A stretch of 64,000 nucleotides of DNA from positions 54,043,620-54,107,619 of the forward strand of contig CM056583.1 of NCBI GenBank assembly GCA_029721435.1, in the 5' to 3' direction. The notes beneath the pieces are model-generated. The model ran no database searches and was not told where the DNA came from. It was given only the letters and a program-made list of their open reading frames with translations. Source of the stretch: Gymnothorax reevesii. Its lineage: Eukaryota > Chordata > Actinopteri > Anguilliformes > Muraenidae. Made by a program: the position numbers and the translations under genes. Of this stretch, positions 12,971-24,429 are shown piece by piece; within the stretch, counting starts at the first letter, position 1, and each line of letters opens with the position of its first letter.

Positions 12971-14946
12971 GTGGCATGTATGGGAGATGGAGAGGGAGGC
13001 AGACTGTGAATGTGTGTGTGGTTTTATGTTCGATAAGTCCTGTGAAATGCAGTGAGTGGACTGGTGTTTATTTTTTTTAATGGAGGATAACTTGGCCACT
13101 TCCACCACTTTTAATAAAATGTCATTTCTTTTAAATCAAAGATATATTCAGACAGAGGGCAGTCTTTTAAACATTAGGGGGGAAAATAGCAACAGATTTG
13201 AAAAGTATTCAACAAAGATTCCATGTTTACGGAGTTATCCAAAATAAAATCCTATGTACAGCATGCATCAGATTGAATAATGTTATATTCTGTGTCAATG
13301 GAGGGACAACATCTGTCGAACATTGGAATATTAAATAAACTCACACAAATGTAAATAAATTAAAGCTGATATTTTACATGAAGAGGAAGATATAGCTAGA
13401 AAAAGCAATGGTTTTTGCAAGTTTCATTGAGAATTGAAATAAAAGCCAAAAAAAGGAAAAACCAAAGAAACACAAAAGCACTTAAACATACTGTATATAC
13501 ATATATCTGTAAAAATGATAAATAGCACACAAATTGGAACTAGCTACCATAGACGAAAACGCCCAGGCAGAAAATATCAAAATATTATCAAGTGTGACAT
13601 GCATAGCTTTGTGAAAGGGAGTCAGACCAATAGTATTAGATGTGTACCTTCTATTTGGGCAATCTGTTAAGCTATCTTTCTAAAGCCAGTGGTTTTTTCT
13701 TTTTCCGCGAAATCAAATGTAAATCTATTGAGTCGTTTTACAATTAGCACATGCAATTTATGACTTGAGGGGTATGTTACTGCTTGTCACCTGTTAATAT
13801 ACATCTATGCCTTTAAACTGCATGAATTAAAAAGCATGCGTCAGCTAGAATACGTAACCTATATTTCACATATCAGTGATGGCATGAAATAGTATGATAG
13901 TGCTAATACCTATGATTATATTAATAAAGAATTTAGAAGGGATCACTTACCAATGTACATCTGCAAAGAATTTCAAATTTCCTCATATTATTTGGCTTGT
14001 CCTGCAGCATTTTAAACATAGTGTTTTCTACTTAATGATTTATACAGGTTGAAGTGGTTTTTACCTCTTTAAGACCTTACAACCTTAAATTTTGCTGATG
14101 AATTTCATATACATTTTCCACTGTCCATCGAATGCTGTAATTAGTATTCTGATGCACTCTGTGGCAGGATTTTTTAGAGCCATACAGACATGAGGCGGTT
14201 TGCAGCAAATAAACAATACGAAAATTATTCTCATTAAAATACAAGGAAACACTTTGTTCTCAGCTAAAGTCAATGCTCAGATAATTTTCCAAGCGTTTTG
14301 GATCTTCTAACGGGAAGGGAGCGCCTATTTGGATGAGAAACCAGCAGAGGACAGTATCCAGTTGTAAGCTTTTTTCATAACACTAATCCAGTTCATTAAG
14401 GAATAACTAAGTGGAGTGGACAACATCCTATGTAATCCATGTCTTATTCAACCGAGACTTTGAGCAGGTCTATTGATAATTTTTCTCATTTCATTGCAAA
14501 TATTCAGTTAAACATGCTATTGATATTTTTGAAAGAATTCCTCAAATAAAATAGTTTTCATAAATTCATTATCTTTTTTATTTAGTTGTCATTGTGTATG
14601 ATTGCACATCTTTTGAGTATATTTTTAATATGTTCCTCAGATGCATTACTTCTTAACATCCCATATATCGTCAGTCTTTTAAGACCGCTGTGTTTTGGTG
14701 TTGGTGAAGACTGCTTTTAAACTGCCTCTGTACCTAAGTTGGTACTGACTAACAATTGTCAATGAGTTATTGCAGTTGTGTTAATAAAGCGGAATCCATC
14801 ATGTAAAGAAGGCACTGGACTATCCACCTTATTTGCAAGGATTTATGCACTGAATGGAGACCTATCAACAAGCAAAATATTTCAACTGCCGAATGATTGG
14901 GGCAAACTTTGAAAAAAATATGTTGTAGAAAAATATATAAATGAAC
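12971..14946. other. Noncoding stretch, nothing recognised
   Basis: The sequence is AT-rich with scattered short open frames, none showing a domain, a plausible splice structure or coding-like composition. No mobile element was identified. Confidence 0.4.
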
Positions 14947-15032
14947 AATTGAAGCACCTATTAAAACCCCATAAGTCACACTTGGCTTGACTTGACTTGA
15001 CTTGTGGGGTTTTAGTAGTCAGTGCTTCAATT
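14947..15032. repeat. 86-bp imperfect hairpin with CTTGA tandem loop
   Basis: The outer arms read AATTGAAGCAC...TTAAAACCCCA and TGGGGTTTTA...GTGCTTCAATT. They are complementary over about 25 bases with a small mismatch/indel. The loop holds four near-perfect CTTGA units (about 14980-15004). This resembles a minimal foldback or miniature inverted-repeat element. No target duplication was evident. Confidence 0.7.
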
Positions 15033-15266
15033 ATAATGCAAAGCACTTTAGCATTTAAATTTGGTGCACTAAGTGAGCTCTTTTACCTTCAGATGTTTGC
15101 CCCGGTGAGGGTATATGCATCAAAGGATCTTCATTATTTTATTTTATTTACCTCATCATCAAATCAACAGATCCATACTATTCAAGATTCTGAGGAAAAT
15201 GATGGTCATATGATGTGGTTTTCATACTTTTACAAAACTGCTATAGCTTTTCTGCGCAACGAATGA

Positions 15267-15362
15267 CAGAAAAAGAAAGGAAAGAAAAAAGTGGCAAAGC
15301 ACTGAACAAATACAAAAAGAAAAAAAAAACAGTGAAAGGAAGCAAAAGGCAGAGAAAAAAAG
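15267..15362. repeat. A-rich purine tract
   Basis: The plus strand is almost entirely A and G (GAAAGGAAAG, AAAAAGAAAA and similar). The lysine-rich plus-strand frame and phenylalanine-rich minus-strand frames here are composition artefacts. Confidence 0.8.
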
Positions 15363-15934
15363 TGATCTCCTGCCGACAGCCTGGTGTGGTTGGGGACGCC
15401 TGCGGGCTTCGCTCAGGCACATTTAAGTAAATGATATCATTATTACAGGCTGGCATGCCGGGTAGGTACCATGCAGTGCCAACCTGAGTTACACACTGGA
15501 ACAAAAAAGTATCCTATTCCCATATGGCAAGGTCATATTCATAGGCAATGTCTTTTCTGTGTGATGTGTTATTATATATTTTTCCCTACTGTTGAAATAT
15601 TGAGTTATTGTGAGGTTAAATGGCAGAATAGCCTTTTATTGGGCTCCAGCACAATACTCCCAAAATAATCCTGTGCTGAGAAAAATTTGTGCTTTTAGTG
15701 TTTTCTCACATTTTAAATGTTACAAATTGGAATTGATTTTACTCTCTGGTGAAGAACATTACTTTGCAGCAAAACAATATGATAACGACAATAAATATCT
15801 CACAGTATTTTCTTTGTTTTTAAAATTTCCATGAGAGAATGCGAAGTGCATTTATGGGATCCTTGGGGCTCAGGCCTGGGATTTTTATCTTTTGTTCAGG
15901 AGTGTTCACATGACTAAGAGCACACTCCTATTGT

Positions 15935-16079
15935 TTTATCTTCTTCTTCTACTACATCCTCCTCTTTCTCTTCCCAGTCTTCTTTTTCTTCTCCTTTGTC
16001 TTCCTCTCCTCCTCCTCCTCAACCTTCTTCTTCTTCTTCTTTTTCTGTCTGTAGTAGTAGTAGTAGTAGTAGTAGTAGG
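15935..16079. repeat. Pyrimidine-rich CTT/CTC tract and GTA microsatellite
   Basis: Interrupted TCT/CCT/CTT triplets run from 15935 to about 16048, followed by a clean (GTA)n run to 16078. The leucine/valine-rich frame across them is not a gene. Confidence 0.9.
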
Positions 16080-16161
16080 TTTTAATTGATTAATGAGAAT
16101 ACTGGTGAAAATACAGTATCAATGGGTTTTAAAAAATTATGCAATGTGGGCAATATCACTA

Positions 16162-16220
16162 GGTGTGTGTGTGTATGCGCGCGCACGCGTGTGTGTGTGT
16201 GCGTGTGCGCGCGCGTGTGT
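16162..16220. repeat. Alternating GT/GC tract with Z-DNA potential
   Basis: A nearly uninterrupted alternation of purine and pyrimidine (GT, GC and AC steps, including GCGCGCAC and GCGCGCG blocks) runs for about 58 bases. Such tracts are known to favour left-handed Z-DNA. Any effect here is inference. Confidence 0.85.
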
Positions 16221-16766
16221 AATAGCTGCCAGCTGCTGTGCTGATGCTTGATTCTGCTAAGTTAGTGTAGTTTGATGTAAAGTTGAGAATATGCTCCCAA
16301 TCAGAAACCATGTTCATGAGTATCGCCGGCCATAAGTATTCTCTGATGAGCGCTCCAGCAGCTACATGTTCAGGCAGCTGTGGAAGGGAGCAGTGCGTTT
16401 GACTGTGTGGTATATTCCACTTCAGAACGAGAGTCAGCCCTTTCAGATGCCTGTACACCTGAACTACAGTGACAGTGAGGGCATGCATACCTGGCCTTTC
16501 ACAATCAACCTGTGTTTGCTAATGCGGCACATACAGGGATCTAAGGGCCTGACACAGCCTCCAAATAAGCCAGCTTGTGGGAACGAACCTACTGCTGAAG
16601 CTTCCTATGATTTAGCATTTATAAAGCATGGTAGTATTTGAAATTAAAAGGGCCATTGACTTTAAAAAGGGCTAAACCAATTTGAGGTACTCGGTTTCTA
16701 CCTTCAGACAGGACAATATGAAAATGAAGCTGCTTGAAATGGCTTCCAGCCAAATTTGGGGAAGGT

Positions 16767-16787
16767 CCCCCCCCCCCCCCCCCCCCC
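16767..16787. repeat. Poly-C run of 21
   Basis: Twenty-one consecutive C residues are present on the plus strand. This is unusual in AT-rich DNA and is also a place where the assembled length may be wrong. Confidence 0.95.
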
Positions 16788-17002
16788 TTGCCCGTTGTTA
16801 ACAGCTTTGGCAGCGCTGGTTTAACATTATCATCATCAAAAACACATCTGCAGGCGTCGATGGCTTTTATCCTGTAAAATTATCAGTCAGGGAGCCACTG
16901 TCAAGTTTATAATAGTAAGTGAACAATTTTTTCTCCTTTTTTCTTTGTCTAATTACAACTTGAAATGTCAATTTTCCTAAAGTGCACTGAATGATGTCTA
17001 AA

Positions 17003-17120
17003 ATGCACTTAAAACACACAAATTAAAATCTGGAAATATATGCCATTGCTGATATGTATTATGCACTTAAACAAATATATGAATTAAAATGAGGAAATAT
17101 ATGTGACTGCTGATCTGTAT
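17003..17120. repeat. Diverged tandem duplication of a 58-bp unit
   Basis: Unit 1 (17003-17060) and unit 2 (17061 to about 17120) share the order ATGCACTTAAA, AATTAAAAT, GGAAATATATG, then CTGAT.TGTAT. Several substitutions separate them, so the duplication is not recent. Confidence 0.75.
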
Positions 17121-19757
17121 AAATTTGGAAATAATCCATTCGGCATCCAGTGCTTTTGCAACTTTTGCTTTAATCAACAAAAATCTAAGGATTATTCAAA
17201 CATATTCTTTTAGTTACCCACTTTTCAACAGTAGTAACTCTTAATGCAGGATGCTATTTTAATACCCCTCCCAAATCCGTATAAATTCATTATTCGCTGG
17301 AGAATACACAGAAGACAGGTAAGCCTTGAGGCAAAATTCTGAGGAGTGCAGAATGACATTAACGCACCTCATTTAGGGATTCACTTTGGAAGAGTATTCA
17401 AGCCTCTAAATGGTGCCTGGGCATTATGAGACGTTGGCAAAAAGTCTGAAACATGTAAATGAATACTTGCTTGCTCTTTTTCTCCCATATGCATTGAGCA
17501 CATGGATCAATGTTTGTTTTATCTGGTGCTGAGGAACATTTCAGGATTTAATGCGAGCACAGTTTTCTCAGGAATGAGATTAAAAATGTAAAGCCCAAAT
17601 GGATACCCTTCAGAGTTTATTTTGAGGAAAACCTGTCAGGGAGCATCAGGATGAGGAGACGAAAGCCAGCAAGAACAAAGACAGGAAGAAAGTATGACAT
17701 TGAATCAATATGCTTGTTTAAGCTCCGAGTGACTGGCTCAAACAAATTGCAATCATTTTGGTTGAACTGGCTGTCATCCATCTGTGCAATCTCTCACTGA
17801 GTATTTTTAAAAAATTGATACTCCCCACCCCACTACATACCCCATTTCTTTTATTGTTCCCAAATTTTCCAAGTTTTTTTTTTTCCCCTGTAATATAACA
17901 GTGAGAAGATGGTATAATTTAGAGAATATGTAATGTGTCCTCTGAGATTCATACAGCCCACCTCTGTTACTTGTCAATTTGCAGCTGGGCCCTACAGCAG
18001 CACTTTTTGGGAGCCATGCAGCTTGCAGGTGCAGGGGGAGCCACTAAAGCAATGGTATTCCTCTCTCTCGAGTCACCCGGTGTGAATGTATGACTCAGGA
18101 TTCAGACCCACCTTCAGAGAGGGAGCAGTGTCCTACGTGCAGCTGACTTAGAGCCATTTTCTCCATGTTAAAAACCTAATCCTGTACAAACCAAATCCCC
18201 CATACCCTGCCATAAATCACATGATCAATGGCAATCAGCTTCATGGGCATTTATTATGTTAGTGGAATTATTGTGGAGCTACACCTGTAGATATTATGCT
18301 CATTAGTCATTATGTTTATAAATGGCACAGTAGTTCGATCCCTGAACATGAATAAGTCATTCATTTTCATATCTGTGCTGATATTTATATTAAATGTAGA
18401 TGTTGTGGGGCTTGGATGTTTCTCCGCCTTTACATGAAACATACCTTCACTCCACTGCCCTGGAGAGCATCGGAGGGTAATGGGATTTCAGGTCCTGGTA
18501 GAAGGCTTCTGAGGCAGGTATTGCATCCAAAATGGCTTTCTGTTAATGCAACCCATGGGTACCTTTTCACATTATTTTTGTTTGCATGATACAGGCACAA
18601 ATTCTAGAGTCAAAATCCAGAAATCAAAATTTCAAAGGCATTAAAAATCTGATTGTGCCATGTTGTAAGTGCTGCTCTGGGATCAACAAAATATTGCTCA
18701 TCCAGACATAACATTGTTGTCCACAAACAAATAGCAGCTCCGATATCTCTATGCTGCTCAGATGCCTTGCGTTTTAGTTGTCATATGGTTTCATAACATC
18801 ATCATAGCAGAGCTGCTATTTGTTGGTATTATTTGGTAGACGATAATGTTACTCCTGGACGAGCATTATTTCGTTGACCCACAGCAAATCTTACATGGTG
18901 ATATCAGATTGAGCAGCCCACAGTGTACCTTATATTTGGTAAAGAACCATGCTCAAGAGAAAAGTGGAGAAGGGCAATGATGCTTTCCTAGACGGTTAGG
19001 ATGTTCAGAAATAAAAAGTAGAGAAATAAAAGTAACAGAATATCCCTATGTGAAATCAATAAATATGCCTTTTAAAGTTGGCCTTAACAAAAAGCATTCT
19101 CAGAGCTAGAGAGAGCTTATCATAGATTGGTCCGTGGTCAGGCAAAAAGCAGATGATAACTTGAGGATGAGCAAGCCAACTGAACCGGGGCACACAAGAA
19201 AAGTGCACTCCTTTGAACAGGAGCAAAGAAGGTACTGTGAGGAAGCGTACACTAGGACCAGAGATTCAGTTGAGAATACTCCTAATACATAGTTACTTAG
19301 TCTTCAGCAGAGATATGCAGATGATGGAGGACACAAAACAGTAAACAACAATCCCGCAATGGGAGGATGGAGACCAGGAAGTTAAATACACAAGACAACA
19401 ACAATGTTGGAGAACAGGTGTGCAAGGAAGTGGAATGAAGGAAGGAGGGAGGGGACGAGACAATAAATATTAACTAATGAGGATCAATTTCCAAAACGAC
19501 AACAAAACTGACATAGAACTGGATTCTGGGGAAAAACAATTGGGGAAACATTCCAGAAGTAATAGGTGGAGCCCTGCACCAGAGTTGCAGAACAATGTTA
19601 AGCTGAAAGGAATACTTTACCAATTTTCAACAGCCTTTAAATAATTAAATGTGGTTTGTATATGCAAATGAACAATATTTATCTTTCCACAATGTTGTGG
19701 AGCGCCAAAATCATTTCTTTGAGAGTATTTTTTCTCACGTCACTTACCAGTTCCCAT
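17121..19757. other. Noncoding stretch; possible LTR-like DNA near 18.95-19.5 kb
   Basis: No gene is seen. The segment at about 17940-18160 is GC-richer and looks like unique sequence. From about 18950 to 19500 the minus strand has a TATTTAAC-like string and the C/T-rich composition common in fish LTRs. No ends or target duplication could be found, so this is only a suspicion. Confidence 0.3.
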
Positions 19758-19836
19758 CAGACTGGGTCCACTACACCAATCCCTGTCAGACTAGCTCCAC
19801 AGCACCAATCCCCGTCAGACTGGGTCCACTACATCT
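19758..19836. repeat. 29-bp tandem repeat, 2.7 copies
   Basis: Units start at 19758, 19787 and 19816, each beginning CAGACT and containing TCCAC...CACCAATCCC. The third copy is partial. Units abut directly with no spacers, so this is a minisatellite and not a CRISPR-type array. Confidence 0.9.
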
Positions 19837-21990
19837 ACCAACAAATAATGCTAACTGCCCTCTTTTTGTAAAGTCAACTGCAGATTGTGGAACAGCAAAG
19901 CTGAGTATATTTATTTATAGTCAGAAGCTGGACCTCTGGAATCATGTCGCCAAATTTCGAACAAAATGTCAAAAATCGTTCTTGAGCATTGTTAAATAAA
20001 TATCTTCGCTTTTGCTAAATTATTAAAAAATTCCTGTAATAATTGTCGCTTCCAGAGCCCAGATCAGAAAATCTCTGCAGGCGCAGCGGCAGCGGCGGCC
20101 CCGGAACTAAACCATAGTATCTCCCGATTATCGTCGTTGGGGAGATACAATAATGACTATGTAGCATATGCAACAGACCTGAAGCCTAGGCTAATCTAGA
20201 TAACTATACTAAGTGCTTCTGATAAACCAAAAAATGTTTGTGGTCCAGATTCATCGATTTTGAAAATAGGAAAGGAAGGGTACTGAGGATTGCTGGTGAC
20301 ATTTTTCTTCATTACACCAAGAGTTTAATAAATGGTTATAACGTCCCATTGAGAGAAACTCTGCTAGATAATAAGCAGTGCCATCATTATAAGACAAACT
20401 TGATGAAGATTATTGAATGCTGAACAGGTCGGTCGTGCTCAATTTAATTTGCCATACACAAGGCAAAATTTAGCAAAGATTTTTACATTTGAACTGCCCC
20501 TGAACTGTTTCTGTTGCCTCACTTAAAAATAAGAAGATTCATGTCAGCATTTGGTCCAGCTATTGAAATAAATACATTTTTAAAAAGCACAGAAAGCTTT
20601 TTAAATAATTCTCAAAGCATTATTGCTTATTTTGACCTTTCCTCTGACCACAATCACTGACTAGATATTATAGGGTATTCTGAAGCATACTTAGACCAAG
20701 CCCATACACACGTGTATTTTTAAAAATGGGGTTTTCCTCCCGTGTTTTCTAAAAAAAGTCCCCATTCACACAAAGACACAATAATCCAACTGAAGCGCTG
20801 TCAAGAGCTTGTCAGACCAACAGGTGGCCATGATATAATCTAATGTGAGATCATGTAGGACAATTGCGCACCTTAAAAACTTGCAATAAAGCGTATACAC
20901 TCTGACATCACAAGCCAAAAACTCTGTTTTTCCTGTCCATATGTAAACAGTAAAAATGGAAGTTCCTGAGATTTTCAACCTTAGGATGCATTCAGCAACA
21001 GGAAACACAGGTTGTGGGTGGACGTAAGGCCGAAACGCCCAAAAAATGCTACGTTTTCAAAATTGCCAGTGGACAGGGCCTCAGTGCCCTAAATGAGGTT
21101 AAAATGAATTTGGTCACTAAAACAAGGTGGCTAACAGCCAGAGTAGTTAAATATATTGTAAATAGGGAGCCATTTTAGCCACAACCAAGGTGAGTGGAGA
21201 GTTCCATTCACTTCTTGCTCGTTAAAGTGAGTGCTAACACTGCCTGCTGATAATTGGATAAATATCTGAAGCCCTTTTTTAAGGTCTTGTGTGGAGTTGA
21301 ATACGAGAACTAGAGAAGCCTACAACTGATTGTTGGTCCCTAGGGATTGGTGCTGTCCAGGACCAATAAGGAAAAAAGCCAATCTGGAACATTCCAAAGG
21401 GGATTTTGTATGATCAAAGAAAGGAACAGGAGGCAAAAAGGTCATATGCCCACTAACAAACACCTCGGAAACCTAACCTCTCTCTCCAGGTAGAGTGACA
21501 TCCAACTGGAAAGGAACACAAGTCCCGACTGGGAAGAATTTAATTTTCCATTTTTCGAAGCCCTGAACAGGAAGAATTTTTTGTTCTCTTCTTTGTTTTT
21601 TCCCCGTTTAAAAAAAAAAAAGTATGTTTTGAGGACTAGTAAAGCCTTGTCTTTGCGTTCTCTACTCACCTCTGCATATTACCTTCCTTTACCCACTCCC
21701 CTGGGATAATGGTGCACATCATATGCATATATCAGACTAGAAGAATGACAGAAACCTCTGCTTCGTATATGACAAGTGAAAAACAACTATGATCTTTATT
21801 TTAGTTGTGGTTGTAGCTGTAGCTAATTGTCCTATGGTCCTGTGCATTATTACCATAATGTAATAATTGCAGCACATTAATTTCATTGATTGTGAGAGCC
21901 AGCCCCATTGCATAGCAAGCATTAATCTAAATAATAAGAAACATGATATAATGGAGTAGATTATGTGCAAAAAACATTTTTCATTATCTG
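19837..21990. other. Noncoding stretch with possible old DNA-transposon remnant
   Basis: A short GC-rich spot lies at about 20080-20105. An unrecognised 61-codon frame (20238-20423) is not convincing as a gene. The segment from about 20695 to 21070, with GTTTTC-type runs at both sides, resembles non-autonomous fish DNA transposons I recall, but its ends could not be defined. Confidence 0.3.
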
Positions 21991-22037
21991 CCCCCCCAAA
22001 AAAAAAAAAAAAAAATATTTATTTATTTATTTATTTT
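21991..22037. repeat. Poly-A and TTTA simple repeat
   Basis: A run of seven C (21991-21997) is followed by about twenty A residues and then ATTT units to 22036. Confidence 0.9.
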
Positions 22038-22265
22038 ACACCTTGCAGTTATTATAATATGCAGAGTATTACATCAAGAGCTGTTAGAACACTGGAGACC
22101 CAGTTGTCTCACTAGGGCAAAGATATCATTCCAGGCAGAATTACAATCCAGGAGACAGTCCAAAAATCAAAGCCAGAAGAACAGGCAATAATTATTGACA
22201 GACGGATATGCAGACAAACAATCCAAAACACGAGGGCTGAATCCAGACCCAGAAACAGGCATGGG

Positions 22266-22530
22266 TCAAACAGGAATAAAATAAGAACAAGATTTCTCTA
22301 GAATAATGATGTTCACATCACAACGCAGTTGAATTGTTCGTGTGGAAGCCCTTACTGTCAATCTTTTATGATCAGACTTCGCTAAGCATGTTAGTGATCT
22401 CCGATCACAATCATAAATTTTTTTCCGACCCATTTCATCTGTGACATTCACAGTTCACTGTGATCTTTCTGAATTTCAATAATGTGTTGGACAGTTCTTA
22501 ACCCAATTCCAGTGATTTCAGCAATCTCTG
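22266..22530 (-). pseudogene. Tc1/mariner transposase N-terminal fragment
   Basis: On the minus strand, a frame near 22530-22450 reads EI-like then IAEITGIGLRTVQ.IIE, a helix-turn-helix typical of Tc1 DNA-binding domains. After a frame change (22451-22266) it reads GRKKIYDCDRRSLTCLAKS, then TVRASTRTIQ. This order matches the paired-like domain that Tc1 transposases use to bind terminal repeats. There are frameshifts, and no DDE catalytic region follows, so it is a dead, truncated copy. The SINE copy begins where it ends. The family differs from the Tc1 copies at 24.4 and 50.8 kb. Confidence 0.7.
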
Positions 22531-22812
22531 TAATGGCTCATTACTTGCTGCAAACAGGCTTGGGATCAAGTTCAAGTCCTTGCCATGGCCTTCGCGGTAT
22601 GTGCTCAGGTAAAACACTTCATTCCCACAATGCCTCACTCTAACCAGGTGTATAAATGGAAAGCCTGACTAACAGCTGACTAACAGGAGTACCTGCGATG
22701 GACAAGCATCCCATTAAGGGGGAGTAGCAAAACTACTAGTCGCTTCATGCCACCGAAACCGGGGTTAAGCACCGACCTGATAGACCACTTGGCTCGGAGC
22801 AGATTTGCTTCT
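22525..22812 (+). mobile_element. tRNA-headed SINE, copy 1
   Basis: A tRNA-like head is suggested by GGCTCATTACTTGC (A-box position) and AAGTTCAAGTCC (B-box position, 22570-22581). A body follows with CACTTCATTCCCACAATGCC and GGTGTATAAATGG. A tail then reads ATGGACAAGCATCCCATTAA, CTAGTCGCTTCATGC, AAACCGGGGTTAAGCA and TGATAGACCACTTGG. The same blocks occur in the same order on the opposite strand at 49.95-50.22 kb, which defines a dispersed family. Transcription would be by RNA polymerase III, and mobilisation would need a partner LINE. The copy is diverged and not a functional tRNA gene. Confidence 0.75.
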
Positions 22813-24429
22813 TGGACTTGTGGAATTGATACAGTCGTTGGTGATCTGGATAATATTCTTGTGGATCCAGAACTAATAATACTGACATATGGTGTGGTAG
22901 AGGTATGTGCTCTACCGAGTGTCCTTCTAGTTACATCTGCATCTGTTTGTTATGGAGTTGCAACAAACCTGCTTTCCCGAAACAGTCAGGGTCCTGCTGT
23001 ACAATGCAACACATGCTTAAGATCACCTGCTGGCATCATTTCAGATCAAGCAAAAGATTAAAGTGCCTGCATTCTCTGGCCCTCCTCCAAATATGGCCAA
23101 TGATTCTCCCCACCGGCCTCATCCCCAAGCACAAGTCAACCTTCTGCTCTTTGCTCTTTGCAGATAACTGGATTACTCCAGCATGGATTCAGCTCTGTAT
23201 TTTTCTCAGCTATCGCAGCCATTATGAAGCTCATGGTGTCATGTCTAGATTTGATCATTTTGTCTCTTGTCCTTTGAATTCAAAGATCTGTAGTATGGTA
23301 CTGTTTTCCACAATTCTGTCTGGTGTTCACCTTTATGTAAAAAACAGTGCTTGATTTCTTGAAATATGGTGTGCTCAAGCATGTCTGCCATAACTCGGAA
23401 ACTCTCAAAGCCTATGGAAGATACCAAAAAGGAACTCAAAATAATGGCTTAGTAATCTTAGTCTCACTGAAATAAAGCAAGAATGCCCTACCATTTGGTG
23501 AACATTTCACTCACTGGGCACATCCTGGTCCATTTTTGACAATCTAGACAGGAGCGACCATTCGGTGCACAAATTGAGCAGTGTCTGAGTCGCTGCTCCC
23601 AACCAGCTTCAACAGGCAGGTGGACAGGAGTGGCCTGAACTCGGCGGGCTAATTTGCCACCAAATAAATTGAGGCAGATCCAATATTTTGCACTCTATTA
23701 GCCTGGACTTTTGGCCAATGCTATTCATGCTTGCCCGCTGCTCTCTCAGGTACACCCCTACAGCCAGTGTCTTTGTGAAGGGGGAATGACTTATCCCAAA
23801 CAGTGAATGGAGTGAATTGATCAGCCTGGACCGTATAATTGCTGGCAAATCCCTTGGAATTATTTCTCATCCATTTGGGTATACAAAGCTCTCCCACCCT
23901 CTTTTTCACTGTAAGGCACCAGGCTGTTCCCTCTCAGTCCTGCTCCCTGTGAAATAATCCCTTTTTCTAGGCCACCCCACGCTGCTGGGCTGGATTACAA
24001 TGAAAGCGGAACACCAGAGCACCTACTGGGAGACAGACCTGACGCCTACCTGTCCCAGGACGCCCGTGAGACCAGAACTTACCTCAGGGGGATAGATAAG
24101 GCAAGCAGGGGCATGAATCTCCACAACATTCTTTCAGGAGATTGAGGGGAGGCAGGACGCTGAGTGCCAGCGCTAGGTAGGGGGTGGGGCAGAATTTGGT
24201 AACTATCGCACCCCGGACGTCATTTGCGTCATCACCATGAGACAGAATTTGCTGACTTCAACCATCATAAGACAATAGTACATTGAACACGTTGGTGGCT
24301 CATTTACTGTTAAGCACAATCCAACTATGAAGACAACAAAACATGTCGGGATGTATTGCAGAGATGGAAAATTTATTTTCAGACAGTACAACTCCAACTG
24401 CCGGGACGTACAGTAAAATGCAAGTAAAA
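22813..24429. other. Unique-looking noncoding DNA, candidate conserved element 23.55-24.15 kb
   Basis: No gene is recognised. The 149-codon frame at 22905-23354 has no known domain. From about 23550 to 24150 the sequence is compositionally balanced and free of simple repeats, as vertebrate conserved noncoding elements often are. A cross-species alignment is needed to support this. Confidence 0.35.

Noticed and set aside
15222..15504. Phe/Leu-rich minus-strand frames resembling membrane proteins
   Set aside because: They are the complement of an A-rich purine tract.
19758..19836. 29-bp direct repeats as a possible CRISPR-like array
   Set aside because: Units abut without spacers, only 2.7 copies exist, and the context is a vertebrate genome.
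22747..23354. 104- and 149-codon frames as a gene
   Set aside because: The first begins inside a SINE. Neither shows a domain, and the two overlap in different frames.
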